Assembly (NCBI GenBank): GCA_039619475.1
Contig: CM077116.1
Span: forward strand, 300,246,464 to 300,310,463
DNA from: Icerya purchasi
Taxonomy: Eukaryota > Arthropoda > Insecta > Hemiptera > Monophlebidae
Direction: 5' to 3'
DNA length: 64,000 nucleotides
Both the position numbers and the translations under genes were made by a program. Within the stretch, counting starts at the first letter, position 1, and each line of letters opens with the position of its first letter. This document shows, piece after piece, positions 1 to 14,300 of the stretch. A model generated the notes under the pieces. It had not been told where the DNA came from, did not search any database, and saw only the letters and a program-made list of their open reading frames with translations.

Positions 1-671
1 TTCAGTTTGTTACAATTTTCTCAAATTATTAAATTTTGAATCTCGCCTTTTCTGCTACGGGAGATTCAGGTTTGGACTTTCAGCAAACTCATCAAACAAG
101 TAAATAGAGATCGGAGCATTCTAGCTGCAATTGGTGATATGTATTGTTTACATTTACTTAATTTATAATTCGTGTATTTCTATTGCAGGCATTGTTTTTT
201 AGCAGTCAATCAACAAAGTTCTTTGTGTAGATTAAATTAATATAATATATCGGAAAAGTAACTAGATTCTTTGATTTAATAATAATAATAATATTAATAA
301 TGATTCTAATCTAAAGTAAATAAAATTAGATGAATTTTACGTCTACGGATTTAGAAGCTGTTATAAATTTTGCGTAATAGTTGGTATTTATTATATCGAT
401 AATAGTATATAATGATCTGAAAATTAACTCATATCTACACATTAATCATTTCATTTTAAAATAATATGTAAAATACTTGTTCAGGTACAACTAGTGAACG
501 TATTTTCGTCATCATACATTGACGTAATGGCTTTAAGCCCTTTACCCTTTCTGAATTTTGGTATCTCATTGCTTATGGCTGTATTAAATATTAAATTAAC
601 TTGAAGTTAATTTTTTCCATTTTGCGGGTAAAATTTCTTATTAATATTATAACGTGCAATTTTTTCCATAG
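1..671. other. Intron / unassigned left edge
   Basis: This AT-rich stretch lies upstream of the first exon I can recognise. A short open stretch near 40-99 ends at a possible GT donor (100-101) in phase 0, the phase the next exon needs, but its translation does not resemble an NHR domain and it is not called. The 5' part of the NEURL4 gene lies off the left edge. Confidence 0.5.
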
Positions 672-815
672 ATTTCTGATTGGATGTTTTTCAGTGAGCT
701 AAAAGGAAGAAATATTCGTTTATTAAATAACAATAAAACGGCAGTCCGAATTGAAAGTTATAATCAAGGTCTGGTTATTTTAGCGAAACCGCTTCCACGA
801 GATACATTATTACAG
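672..815 (+). CDS. NEURL4: NEURL4 exon a (start of NHR domain)
   Basis: 48 codons, phase 0 to 0. The acceptor is ttttttccatag and the donor cag|gtattt. It encodes the N-terminal strands of the NHR domain, with FFSELKGRNIRLLN then ESYNQGLV. An alternative acceptor (tttttcag at 691-694) is possible, but it would drop residues that fit the domain start. Confidence 0.8.
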
Positions 816-3800
816 GTATTTCTTTTGGAATAGTTCGCGAGTGGTTACAACTGATTAGAGTTTTAGTTTTTCGTAGAAAATTTAAATTATTAGTAAAATT
901 CGTTTTGTGTCTACAGTAGGTTACACCACTACTCACATAAAATTAGAAATTCGTCACTAAAAATGGTAATTTTCTTAATTTATCAACTGATCGTTATATT
1001 TACCTCGAATTTTTTTGCTCAATCAGAATAAAACTGTAACCAATACTTTTTTAGTATGTAGAGAAGTATTTTTACAGGTGATCTATTAGATAAATCATAG
1101 TGAAAAATGTGTTCCATTAACAACAAATTATTTGTAAGGTTGTACATATCATTATTTCTCATAAATAAAACCTGTAACTTTCTGCTTCTAGACATTCATA
1201 TATATATATATATAGGAAATTTTATAATTCAATTATCACACGCATTTTGAAAAAAAAATTAAAATAGGCTTATATTACTTTTCAAGTTTAATAATAAATA
1301 ATTAATTCTTTATGTAGGTCGTAGTTGAGAATTTAAACTCTCGATGGGTTTCGACACTGATTATTGGTATCTTATGTCATCCTTTGTTGCGTTCGTCTTT
1401 ACCTACAACCGCATTAGGTTTTAAGAAAGATGCTTGGTTCATTGCCGGTGATTCTGTTTACTACAACGGAAATAAAGTAATTTTGCGTATATACATATGT
1501 AATTACTTTTTCATTTAAATTATATTCTAATTTTTCCATGGAAAACGATATTTGAGTAAGCTGAATGAGTTTAATTAAAATTTTATTAGTTTTTGTATAT
1601 TTTTAATTTCGTTTTTTCTATTTAACTACTTAACCTTCGTTTAAAATTAGAAATATCTTTGAGAAGAACACATAATGAGTTTTAGTGATACGATCATTAG
1701 TGAATTAAATATTAAACTGAAAATTAAATGATTTTTAATAATTGGAAAAAAAAATTCTTAGCAATAAAACTGTTATTTATTTGTTTTTGACAGCTACCGA
1801 ATTACTTCGTTTGCTTTACATTATGCTGTAGATTTTAATTAATTGTTTCATCTTTTTTTCGATAGATTGTAAGTATGTTTCAACTAAAATTGATTTCTGT
1901 ACACGTTGAAATATATTCTAGGTCAGATCAAGGTACTGTCCAAGTCTGGAAAATTTAACTGTTAATCAACGCGTCGGCATAATGGTGGATTCATCTAGTC
2001 AGTTAAAATTATTTATAGACGGTGTAGATCAAGGTGTTGCTGCATCTAATATTCCACCTGCGTGTTTCGTTGTGTTAGATTTATACGGTCAGTGCGAACA
2101 GGTGTGTAGCTTTATTATTTTGGTTTTCCAGAATTTTTTTTATTATCCCGTATTCGTATTCGTAGCGTAAACTTGGATGGTAATCTATTTATTAATTAAT
2201 CTAATTGACGTAATTAGTCAAGAAATCGAGATAATTATTATTTAAATCTAATAATTAATACGAGAATATCGTGGAATAATATTACAAGCGGGGAATAATA
2301 ATAAAAATTTGTTGCAAAAATAAATTGCCAATAAAAATTACTGCATTATCATTATCATACGTAACAAATTCCTAGATATCGTGATTTATAAATTATAATC
2401 GTAATCTTTCTATATGCGTGTAGTTTTTTTAGCTCGACATTGCTTAGTGTTAATCGTTTTTGTATTTACCGCCTTATATGAATGAAATATATAATTTTAT
2501 CTTTTACTTCTATGTTTCAGAACATCACTAATGTTTATTGTATTCTGTGTTTACTAACGATGACCAATATTAAGCTTTTATTTAACCTCAGACCAACTTT
2601 CCTCAATTTTAAATAACGATCAGAACACTTTCCGCGTTTTGTCAATTATTCCTTTCTATTGAACTCTGGCTTTTCTTTTAATCTGTTATATTAATTATGT
2701 ACAACAAATTTGTCCTATCCTTTTTTTTTACTGAAAATTCTCTCAATCTTTCTTTCTTTAGTTGAATATATGCTTTGTTATTTGAATACAAGTTTTACAT
2801 GAGATGAATCCAATGTGTATCGATTTTCAGGAAAATTTACCACATTTTCAATGTTATTGAAATTTTTCCTATAATTCAAAAACCGGAAAAACACCAGAAT
2901 ATTGCATTCATATAGGTTTTTCTATCACCGCCTAGTATTTAATAATTGTTCGCGGCTACATCTACTTAGTACAAATTCAGTTTCATCTTCGGAAATTTAT
3001 GGTAGCAGGTAGTACCTAAGACGTTATGATTACGTATAATAAAATTATACTGGTATGGCCGATCAAAACATTTATTTAGTACTTCTTTTATTTCTCAACG
3101 GAGCCTTTTTCGTGTAATCGTACGTATTCCGATTTAGTCTGATCTTTAGACCAACTTCCAGTTACCCATTTTGACATATCACAAACGTTACATTTAGTCC
3201 GGTTTCTTTTGTTACTTTCTGCATTTCAGAAGTTATGCTGGCCCCGTTGATTTCCGTTCTTTTAATTTTTCAATGGTGGCTTTTACTGCGTTTTTTAAAA
3301 TTATACGGGAAATCAGACCAAGAGTTTCTAACCTTTTTAAATCTAGAAGCGTCTGCTTCTAGTGGAGCGGCTTGCTGTTAGTCCGGGCGAGTTCGACTCG
3401 AAATATGAAAAACTTTTGAACAAGCCAATTCCGGCTTAAAAATAAGTAAAAAATACTCAAATAACCCCGTCGTAGTTTCTGTAAATTTCAAGTCCAAGAA
3501 CGTGATTTTTTATTGTAAAATGGGAACCGAAACGGTGTTTCTTTTTTCCGGGTTTTCTCGATTATCTCGAAAAATAAACCTCTAATTGACTTGAGGCATA
3601 TTAATCAAATTTGTTTCTTATTAAATTTCTTACAAGAATATAGTCTTGTAAGAAATTTCAACATTTTTTTAATTACTGCAAAATTAGCCCCGAAATTAAG
3701 AAAAATTTAAAATTTGCAATAGCATAAAGAATTTTTGTCGAATATCCGCAAAACTTTCAGAAAGAATAGCCCTTGGGGCGCTTAAAATGTATACGGAACC

Positions 3801-5086
3801 CTATTTTCCAAATCAAATATGGCGATCTATTGTAAAATTCCAAAGCTGGAAATTGTATGTAGGGGGGATTTTTACGAAACACGATGAATCAGCATGAAAC
3901 CAGCTGTAAGTAGTTTTTTTTCCCCATTGAGATTTCGATTGATTGTTCGTTGTTTAATTGTCAATAAACAGGCGTGCAAAAATATAGTGTATAATTTATT
4001 CTAAGACGATAAATTTGATTTTTTGCAACTAACAATAAGTGTGAACGAGAGCCAAGCACGCCAGCGAAATGGCAGGCAAAATGACGTCACGTTCAGCCTT
4101 CTCCATTTTTTCTCCGCCGCGCGGCTAGACTCTCATTTGTGCGTTCGTTCATTAACAATTAAACAATAAGCAATCGATCGGAATGCATCACAGTAAGTTT
4201 CAATTGAAAATATTGATAACAATAGGTTTTAATAAACAAAAAGAATGCGTATCTCGGCTATTATTGGAGCTAGAATAACCTTCTTTTTTTAAATTTTTGT
4301 TTTTTAAGCGTATTTCAGTGCACTTGGTTGCGAATTGCTAAATACGAAATTCACAAAGATACCCCAGAAATAGTATTTTTTTTATTTTTTGTAAATGAAA
4401 AGTTTATTAGTCAGTAAAATAATATAAATTCCGGTAAATCGAATATTGATGCATGAAACTATTTCCAGCTGGTTTCATACCGATTCATTATGTTTTGTAA
4501 AAGTCCCTTCTACATAAAATTTCCAGCTTTGGAATTTTATAATAGACCGCCATATTGGATTTGGAAAATGGGATTTCGTATACATTTTAAGCATCCTAAG
4601 TGCTATTCTTTCTGAAAGTTTTGCGGATATTCGACAAAAATTCTTTATGCTATTGCAAATTTAAATTTTTCGGGGTTAATTTTGCAATAATTAAAAAAAT
4701 TTTTGAAATTTCTTACAAGGCTATATTCTTGTAAGAAATTTAATAAGAAACAAATTTGATTAGCATGCCTCAAGTCGATTCGAGGCTTATTTTTCGAGAT
4801 AATCGAGAAAACCCGAAAAAAAAACTACTATTGTTCCCATTTTACAATAAAAAATTACGTTCTGGAACTTCAAATTTACAGAAACTACGACGGAGTTATG
4901 TGGGTATTTTTTACCTATTTTTAAGTTGAAAATGGCTCGTTGAAAAGTTTTTCATCTCGGGGAATATTTTATAGATCTAGCTCACCCAGTCTATATTCAG
5001 CACCTGCACTCCGGGTCAAGAGCGGTTGTTTTTAATTATGAAAAAGAAAAGAACGATATTTATAATATTATTCGATAAAAATTTTA

Positions 5087-5149
<63 letters not shown>

Positions 5150-5310
5150 TAATAATTTGAAAAATGACTTAAGAGTGTGTATGATAATGTGTGCGCGCGT
5201 GTGTAAATGAGATGGAGTGTTAAAAGTAATGTTTTTTTATAAATTATTAAAATTTACAGATAACTGTTATTCCATTTGCAGAACCTAAAAAATCAAATGC
5301 GCGTTATATA

Positions 5311-5341
<31 letters not shown>

Positions 5342-8300
5342 AATATGGGGTGGTGCAATTTTGCGATTAAAATTGTTTTCTTTTGTAGATAACGGTTGTA
5401 AATGTTGACGCGAAAAACAACATTACCACAGATGTAGAAATTTTGGAAAATAACGATGCGTCTGCTAGGAATGAAATTGTCGGTTCTCATGAAGATTTAT
5501 CGGCTTGCGAGAAAGCTGATTTAGAGCACCATGAAAAAGAGAGTCCATCTTCGGACGAGTTAACTGAGTCGAATTTGAAGCTAAATAAAACTAATGAAAA
5601 CATGATGACAGTGTCATCGTCGAGCATGATCTCATCGGCAGCTAGTTTAGAATTAGATCGTAAATCGATTACGTCTTGCGATAATTTATCTTTGCAGCAG
5701 TACGAACAAAAACAAATGGCGGTTGAAATGTTATCTAAGCACATGTCGGCAACTAACTGCGATCATAAAACTAGTCTGAATATAGCTAATGCTACTTATA
5801 TACAAGCGGAAAAGTCGAAAAATTCCGCTTTAACCCGATCTCTAAATACGTTTTCGCAATCATTAAGTCCACTATCGTCTGTAATTACTGAGCGACCTTC
5901 CGTACATTCCGTTAAGCCTAATGTTAACTGCGAATATCGAATTAATTGCTTACGTCTTCGAATGCATTTAGGAATTCCGGGTAAGTTTGATTTCGTACTT
6001 TTTTCTGTTTTAGTACTCTGTGTGCGTACAATGATCGAAACTGGTTGTTTAGGGCCAGTGTAAAATTTAATAGTTTTAAATAGGTGCGATGCATTTAATA
6101 ATTTAAAGACTTCAATATGTCTGCCTGTCGCGTTTTAGGTACATATATGGAAAAAGCCCTTCTAAATATTGATTCCATATAGTTTAGTCTCAGAAATCGC
6201 TTCGCTTTTTATTTTACATAGTGGGCTATTTTCATAATTTTTATTTATTTATTTATTTAATTTTTACCGAAAGATTAGGAGAAAAAAAAAACCAAAATTG
6301 TTTCTAGAAATACTGTATATAACCTGATACGTTTAAATTAATGAGATCAGTGAGCACACAGTAATCAAACAAATTGAGAGCCGATTTTGGCAGCTGACAT
6401 TGAATTGCTTTATATTGTTTGCCTTTTTAGAATCGCTGTTAACGATTTCTATTTACTATTTTGGATGTTTGCTTCGATTAAAACTAACTAACATGTAAAT
6501 TTTCGATTCGACGAGATTGCCCCTTGTAATTGCTAAAATTAAGACTAGAAATCACTATTTATAATTTCATCAAAGGGAATGTGTCAGAACTTACTGTTAA
6601 CTTTCTTTACTGTTTTTCGAAGTAAAGAAGTAATTTTAGGGGAAATATCAAACGGTTATTCATTTATGGTATTTTAATAATCCACAAATAAAGTAGGTGG
6701 CCAAAATGCAGTCGGTGTGAACTGAACCTCGGTTAAATTGTAGTATTAAAAATAAATCGACAAAGTAGTCATCAAGTGTTATTCTTCCATTCACAAACGA
6801 TTAATAATTTTAGGATAAAACTGAAATGTAATTGATTTTTTTGGTTTAATTTTAAATATAGTAAGGAAAATCGGTAGAGTTTTATGAGTATTTATTTATT
6901 TATTTTTTTTTGGTTTGTATTTTTTGATGAAACCAATTATCGTGAAATAAATAATATGTAGATTGTAAACGTTTTGCCGGTTAACGTAGACGCAAAAACA
7001 TTGTGTTCACAAGAAAAATTACTTAAAATTTGATAATTTTAAAATTATCTATCCTTTAAAGTGTATAATTTGACGTACACATAACGAATAAAACCTATTA
7101 AAAAAAAGTAAATAGTTGCCTTTCATTAGCCCCTCGCCCTTTTCTCAAGTTAGTAAAGGTTCATTCGTTTGTGCTTCTCTTTTTTATAGATTAATTAGAA
7201 AAGTCTTTTAGCGGGACCACCGGAACGCAGCCTAACCCATTTTGATGTAAAGGTTGGAAAATGGTGCTACTTGTTCGTGCACCATCTGTTTTTGTTTATG
7301 ACCCTTTTCTTTACGTAGTTGAAATAGGCAAGGTTGAAGAAACAGTAAAGAGGGCACAAATGAAAAGTTGGAAAGCGCAAATGAATATAAACAAAGCACA
7401 ACCGAATGAACCTATTTTGGACTCCCAACTTGAAATATGCAGGGTTAGAAAATCGCAGCTTAAATAAATTTTTGCATTAAACATCGCTAAAATCTTATAA
7501 AAAAAAATGTAATTTCCGACCTTAAAATTTAAATTATATTAAAAAAATAGCATATTTTTTGTTTCTTTAGCGTAACCATTTTTTTTTCTTTTTTCATTAA
7601 TAGATTAATTTGTAAAGATCTTTGATTTAAAAATAAAACGATCAGCTCCATACATATTCGTACTTGGTGCTGTTTTTTGTATCATATGCTCGATGTAATA
7701 AATTTAATACATACTGAATGATAATATTTATCTGTAAAAATTTTTGACGACAGTTAAATAAAATGTTTCTCATTGTGTATTGTTGTTGTTTAAATGTCAA
7801 AAAAAATATACTAAATTTTCAGTATATTAAACATTTTGCTTAATTATCAAATTATTTAAATTTACGCGTTAAAATATTAAAAATAAGATTCGAGATTTGC
7901 GGTGAAGACTGTATTTTTTGACGATTTATCTCTGTTTCAGACAATTTTTTTATTTCGGAATCTAGTATAGTTTGTTATTGTAAGTCATGTTGTCCAAATA
8001 TTGCTCAAGAATCGAAAGGTGAACCGCCTTCATTATATTCAGTTCCTTCTGGTTGGTGTAAATTTCCAATTAAGAAACATTTAATGACTAACAATGTAGA
8101 TTCATTTACTTTGGAAAAGTGGCACGTGGCATTTGTTGGCACATCGTTCGCATCTATTCGCAAAGTATTAGATACCAGCCAGTTGTATCCATTAGGTAAG
8201 AATTTTTACGCTTTTCTGATTAGTGGAAAGTGGATTATTAAAAAAATGCTGAAATGTCATCATCGGCTTTTACAATTTAATTGAACACCATATATATATA

Positions 8301-11300
8301 TATATATATATGCATTTTATAAGTATTTAATTGCATGAATAATAAAGTAATTAAACCAAATTATAAGTTTTAGCAATAGAAAGTAATTTGAAGATTACCC
8401 GTAGAAGCTCTAATCTAGCTTATACTAACACTTCAGTAGACGGAAAAGGTACTTTGTATATGATTAGTAGTAATCCAAATTCTAAAGTCTTATTTTAGGA
8501 ATTTAAGTGCTATATTTTTTAAAACGAACACATCTTTTATGTGCCACTGTTTTGAAAATTTCGAAAATTGAGCTATCTCTTCACCTTCCGTTCTTGTTTT
8601 CTTATTCATAACGCTCGTATTAAAAAGTGCCACATTTTTTCCGATAATTTGAACATATTTTAGAATTCATGAAAATTACATGTTTCTAGTACTGCAAATT
8701 ACTGTTTTAATTTTTTGGCATGCTTCCTATTGGTCGCTTTGTCCAATATTAAGCTTTGATAATGTGTTCTACTCAGACAAAACTAGTTGCATGCTAATGC
8801 ATAATACTGTATTTCAAAATAGTGTTAATTGGTATGTAATATTCCATGATAAATTTTGTAGAAAAACTGCTTAATATTTTGATTTTTCCCGCATTTACGT
8901 CTACTGTGCATTGTTTATAAATTTCAAAGATTATTATTTATTCCTGCAATGGTAGGTAATCAATTATTTTTTAGACCATTTTACCATGCAAAAAACAACG
9001 AATGAAAATATTTCTCTAGATGTACATTTACAAATATTGCAATCGATAATTTTCTTGGTACACCATGAAACTTTTTCTTTTGGAACTAACTGCATAACTT
9101 TGCGTTTGAGACGTTTTTGTGACATAACCTTGATTATTTTAGCCATAATTTATGTACATCTGTTATCGGTAGAATTAAATAGTTGGGCTGTTCATCTCCC
9201 TGGTTAAAAATGCATAATGCAATTATAACATACTTTAATTTTAATCGCCATTTAACAATTTTTTTTTTCAATCGTTTATTTTAAGTTTAATTATTAACTT
9301 TAAATTAACTGAAAGTGAAATGATCGCTATAATGAATATTTAAAATGAAAAAAAAAACTCATTAAGTGGGTTTAGAAGGTTTTAAAAAAAATAATTATAC
9401 GCTTACTTAATCTGGCGTGTTTATATATGTAAGTTGAAGTAAACAAAAATTTTGCTTTAAAGTTTCTATACGTTAATATCGTGGTGTTATAAATTTTTGA
9501 TTTATTTAATTTCTCTACCAGAAATGCTATAAGATAACTTATTTAGTAAAGAAATAAATAAATAAATAATATTATCTAATTTGTTAAAAGAAGAAATGTA
9601 TTGATCTAATAACGCATTATTATATTTTACTTCTTAGTAATTACTACAAAAAATAATATAAATGAATACAAATTTATGTGGATTAAAATATTATTTTATT
9701 GTTTTTGTGATTATTTTCTTTGCAAATTTCCATTTTGCTTAAATATTTTATTTATTTTTTCTGCACCTATTTATTTAAATTAGTGGTTCATAAAAAATGG
9801 AACATGATACAGTCAGTGAATATATTAATGACCATGTCATTTTTAGCCCGATCACCATTACTTTTTCTGTTATAAAAATTTACCCCAAAATGCGACATGA
9901 AATAAAGATTTATTTTTTTTTTGTCGCGCAGTCGGAAAGAGTGACGCCGTCAATTTTTCTCGTTCTATACGAAGTAAAGAAGTGATTAAGTTGTGAATCC
10001 GGGGGGGTACTGGTATATCTGGAATCGGGAAATATAAGGTAGCTTCTTTCGCTGCGAAAGCCACTAGTTCATTTTCCATAATGCTCTTATGTCCTGGAAT
10101 CCACGCTAAGGTAATGAGATTAGAAACAGTGGATATGACTGAAATTATATTTTTAGCGGTAGGATTTGTGGTAGACAAGAAATGAAGAGAGAGAGTCCGT
10201 GCATGTTAGAAGAGTCTCTGTTGAACTGAACTGTAAGGTCGACTGCAAGTTTCATGGCGTATAGTTCTGTGAATAGGACTGAAAAGCTGTTTGGAAGTGA
10301 ATAACGTATTATGTCGGATTCAATAATGAATGCTGCGCAGCCGGCCGCACCCGATTCAGAACCGTCTGTAAATATATTTAAACGGTCGACGTAGTTTGAT
10401 AGAAATTTTAGGAACGCACCTTTAATTGCATCAGCCGTTGTGAGTTTTCCAATCTGAAAGAGAGTTAAATCGATATGGGGCGAAAAACTTGACCATGGCG
10501 GAAGAATAGCAGGTGCTGTGTAGTAAAGCTTTGGAAGTCTGCTGGTCGATATAGAACTTAATGCCTCTAAGGCATACGGCAGCATGTGAACTTTTCTTGA
10601 TGTAGTTCGTATACGTCTGATAGTTTAAGAAACTGGAATCCATGGAAAAGATTTTACATGGGTTAGAAGATTGATAGAGAATAGTTCTCGGCGAAGGTGA
10701 AGTAGCCATTCTCCATTTTCACATATAGGCTGATGGACGGTGAAGTATGAAATTCTTCGGTCGCTAATGTGAGTGTTGCATGTTGTATAACGTTTAGCCT
10801 ATTTAGTATGGTATTCGATGCTGTAGCATAAACTGCAGCTCTGTAGTGAAATTTTGTATGTATAAGTGCGCAATAGATGTACAGAAGTGACGATCTGTCA
10901 GCACCGTAGGAGGTATGAGAATTTTTTTTAAAAGGTTGATTTTACTAAGACCAGAACTTCTGGGTTTATCTATATGTGAAGACCATGGCAGTTTTTGGAC
11001 GAATGTTAATCCCAGGTATTTGACTCCTTCCACCCTATAAATGTGCATATTGCTTACGAAAACGGAGAAAGCATTTCGCAATTTCTTATTTTGCAGAAGT
11101 GTATGGCTGATGTTTTGGCACATGAAAAAATGATTTCATTGTTGTTTGCCCGTGCATTTAGCCGGTTGGTTGTTTCTTGTAAAATTTGTTGTCCCTGGAC
11201 AAAGTTGATGCACAGGATGAATATGGCGGAGTCGTCCGCGAATAGGGCATCTTTGACTAGAATATGCACGTTATCTGTGATATCATTAATGACCAGATTA

Positions 11301-14300
11301 AATAAGGTAGGATTGAGCGCTGTGCCTTGTGGAATACCGTTTGACAGATCGAATAGGTCAGAGTATTGATGTCCTATATGTACTTTAAAGTGGCAACTAG
11401 ACAGAAAGTTACGGAGAAAAGTTGGTAAGCGACCACGAAACCTGAACTTACGGAGTATCTCGCAAGATTTTAAAACGCCGTGCCATGTTAAACGTTTTTG
11501 AGCAATCAAAGAAGACTGCCAATATATGATGTCGTGTAGCGAAGCAATCGCTTATTGCGTTTTGAAGTAACAGGAGCTGATCTAATGTAGACATTCCAAA
11601 GCGACCCCACTTTGTTTACTGCAAATTAAATTTTTATTTTCTAGTTCCCAAGAAAGTCTCGCATTTACAATCCTTCCGAATACTTTACCTAATACCGATG
11701 TCAGTGACATCGGTCCGTAGCTATCTAGTAGTAAAGAATCTTTGTTGGCTTTAAGTAGAGGTATAACTGTAGCCAGTTTCCGATCTTGTTTCACCAGTAA
11801 ACCGAATATTGCTGAAGGTGTGTAAAAGGGTGTAAATGGTTACATCCGGAGCGTTATGTAGGAGATGGATGTGAAAGTTGTCTGGTCCTAGGGCTCCAGA
11901 TTTAGTATTCCTAATGATAAATTTAGCTCATCGATATAGTTATTGATAGATTGTAGGGTTCTTGATCCACGGTGGAATAGTTCAAATGATGTATAAGTTT
12001 GGAGTTTTTGATGTCTTGAAAAGATGAACTGAAGTTGTCATTTGAGGATGAGTTGGCAAAGTGATCTCTAAAAATGTTACTAATTGATAATTTGCCGGTG
12101 ACAATATGGTTGTTGATTTTCAAGCTGGAGGGTATATGGAAAGCATTTTTCATTTCGATTCGTCTAACTTTCTGCCGAATAGATTTTATTGATGTCGCTG
12201 CAGTGATTGTTAAAATAAAATTTTTCCGTGAGGCGTTTGAACCGATCTGGTTTTATCAGATGCATTCCTGTAGATCAAATGATTTGTTATAGTTGGATTA
12301 GCTTTTAGTTTTTTTATAGCTGTACATACGACATTCATCGGACCACCATAGAGCAAATTTCAAATTGGTTTTAGTAGACCACGAGGAAAAGATTGCTTTT
12401 GGAGAACAATGTAGCGCAGTGGAGATGAGTATATGTGCGAATTCTTTATCAGAGAAAGAATTATACCTCTGGCAATAATGGGACTGCATATTTCTGAGCA
12501 GGAGAGATGATATATTGTCCAATCGTTTTTTTTTTTTTATAGGAGAACCATTTCTCAGAGCTAACTTGAGTTGTTTTCTTTGTATGCATTATTTTGATCG
12601 GCTGTCAGTTTTAGTCCTGTCATTGTCGAATAAAACAAAAAAATATATATATAATATACAAACACACACAGGCATATATATATATATAAACGGCCATTTG
12701 AGCCCATACGAAAAAGAACCGCTTTACCATAGAATCTTTGAATTCGGCATTGGAGAGAACTGGAAAGAGACCTTGTAATAATCACACGTAATCTGAAGAC
12801 AGTTCAGCGATCATTGAAAAGGAAATAATAAAATATAAATAAATAAAACTTTTTAAAACCAAATTTTTATTTTTTTAAAAAAGTGTACTAAAAATAATGT
12901 GGTTGCTCCTTATGATGAACGTAAAATTTTCTTATTTGGTGATGTCGGGGTAATTACTAGGGCTGTTAAAAACCGGGTAACCGTGTAACCGCGGTTTCGG
13001 TTAAAAGCCGGTGATACGGGTAAAAATCGGTTTTACGGTTTTCACGGATACGGTTAATTGTACGAAACGATATTCGTATTAATCTCAATGTTGATTAAAT
13101 AATAATAGTAATAATAATCTTTTTTTCGTTTCTTTTTGGATTGTTGTGTAATTAATGTCATTGCGGGATTTAGTTAAAATAGTTCGTGTTTTGTTGTTAT
13201 CGCTTTGCCATTTAATAACATCAATCCTAGTTTCAAACAATTATTTATTTACGGGAAAACCGCAGCTCGGTGAGTTAAAACCTTACTTCATAATCACTCG
13301 CGTACGCGCACTGCTTCGGGAGTGAGTCACTCAGCAATGCAACAGATGCTATGCTACAAAAGACAGTCCGCTCCAACCAGTGCGATTTATTTACAACGCA
13401 TTGGGAAAAAAAGTTGTATTAAGTGGTTGAAAGTTAGTTTTGACGATTTATTTTCTTAAGCTATAGTTTTATTCTGATATCGTTTTTAATTCAAGATGTC
13501 AAAAAAAAATAGTTGGGTATGGAATTATGCTGAAAAATCTATAGACAGTAAAGACGCAATATGTAATTATTTATTGCAAAGCTGTCTTAAGTTACAATGG
13601 TTCTCCTTCGGCAATAGCAAATCACTTGAAAATTATTCATAACAGAATGCCTAATATTGTTATTTTCGGTTTTTTTACAGTATCTCAGTCATTTTTCAAT
13701 TGATTTAAAAAATTCTTGTTGGAGGTTAAAGATAATGGAAAGTTCTATAACGGTGAATTTTATCAGATTTTTAAAGGTGGTGGAAGAGATTCAAAAAAAA
13801 ATAAAAACATGCATTTTTGGCTGAAAACCCTCTTGAAATTCAACTAATAACACCAAAATAGATATATGTTACATATATTAAAATAAAATGTTTTTCTGAA
13901 TTTTTTCGAACTTCAGGAACAGATAAAACAAGTCCAAAAAAATGAAAACATGCATTTTTGTCTGAAAAACCTTTGAAACTTCAACTGGAAGCAAACTATA
14001 AAATGTAAGTTACATAATATATCATTGTGTTGCCTAATTTGCTATTATGGGAATTTTAAATTCGTGCAGAATCTCTATATTTTTTTATTCTGACAATCCG
14101 AAAAAATTCAGGAAAACATGTTATCTTCAAATACGTAACATATGTATATCTATTTCGTTGTTATTAGTTGAATTTCAAGAGGTTTTTCAGCCAAAAATGC
14201 ATGTTTTTATTTTTTTTGAACCGCTCCGTCACTTTTAAAAATCTGGAAAAACTTCAATAAGTAGTTTACACCACAAAACACGTTATATATTTTTTCCGTC

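Noticed and set aside
1982..2170. Apparent small gene starting at an ATG
   Set aside because: It is the inside of NEURL4 exon c; residues upstream of the ATG complete the NHR domain, and the codons after 2101 are intron.
8964..9207. Opposed open frames with Cys/Lys-rich minus-strand text
   Set aside because: Short, AT-rich, and the cysteine spacing does not match any transposase finger I know.
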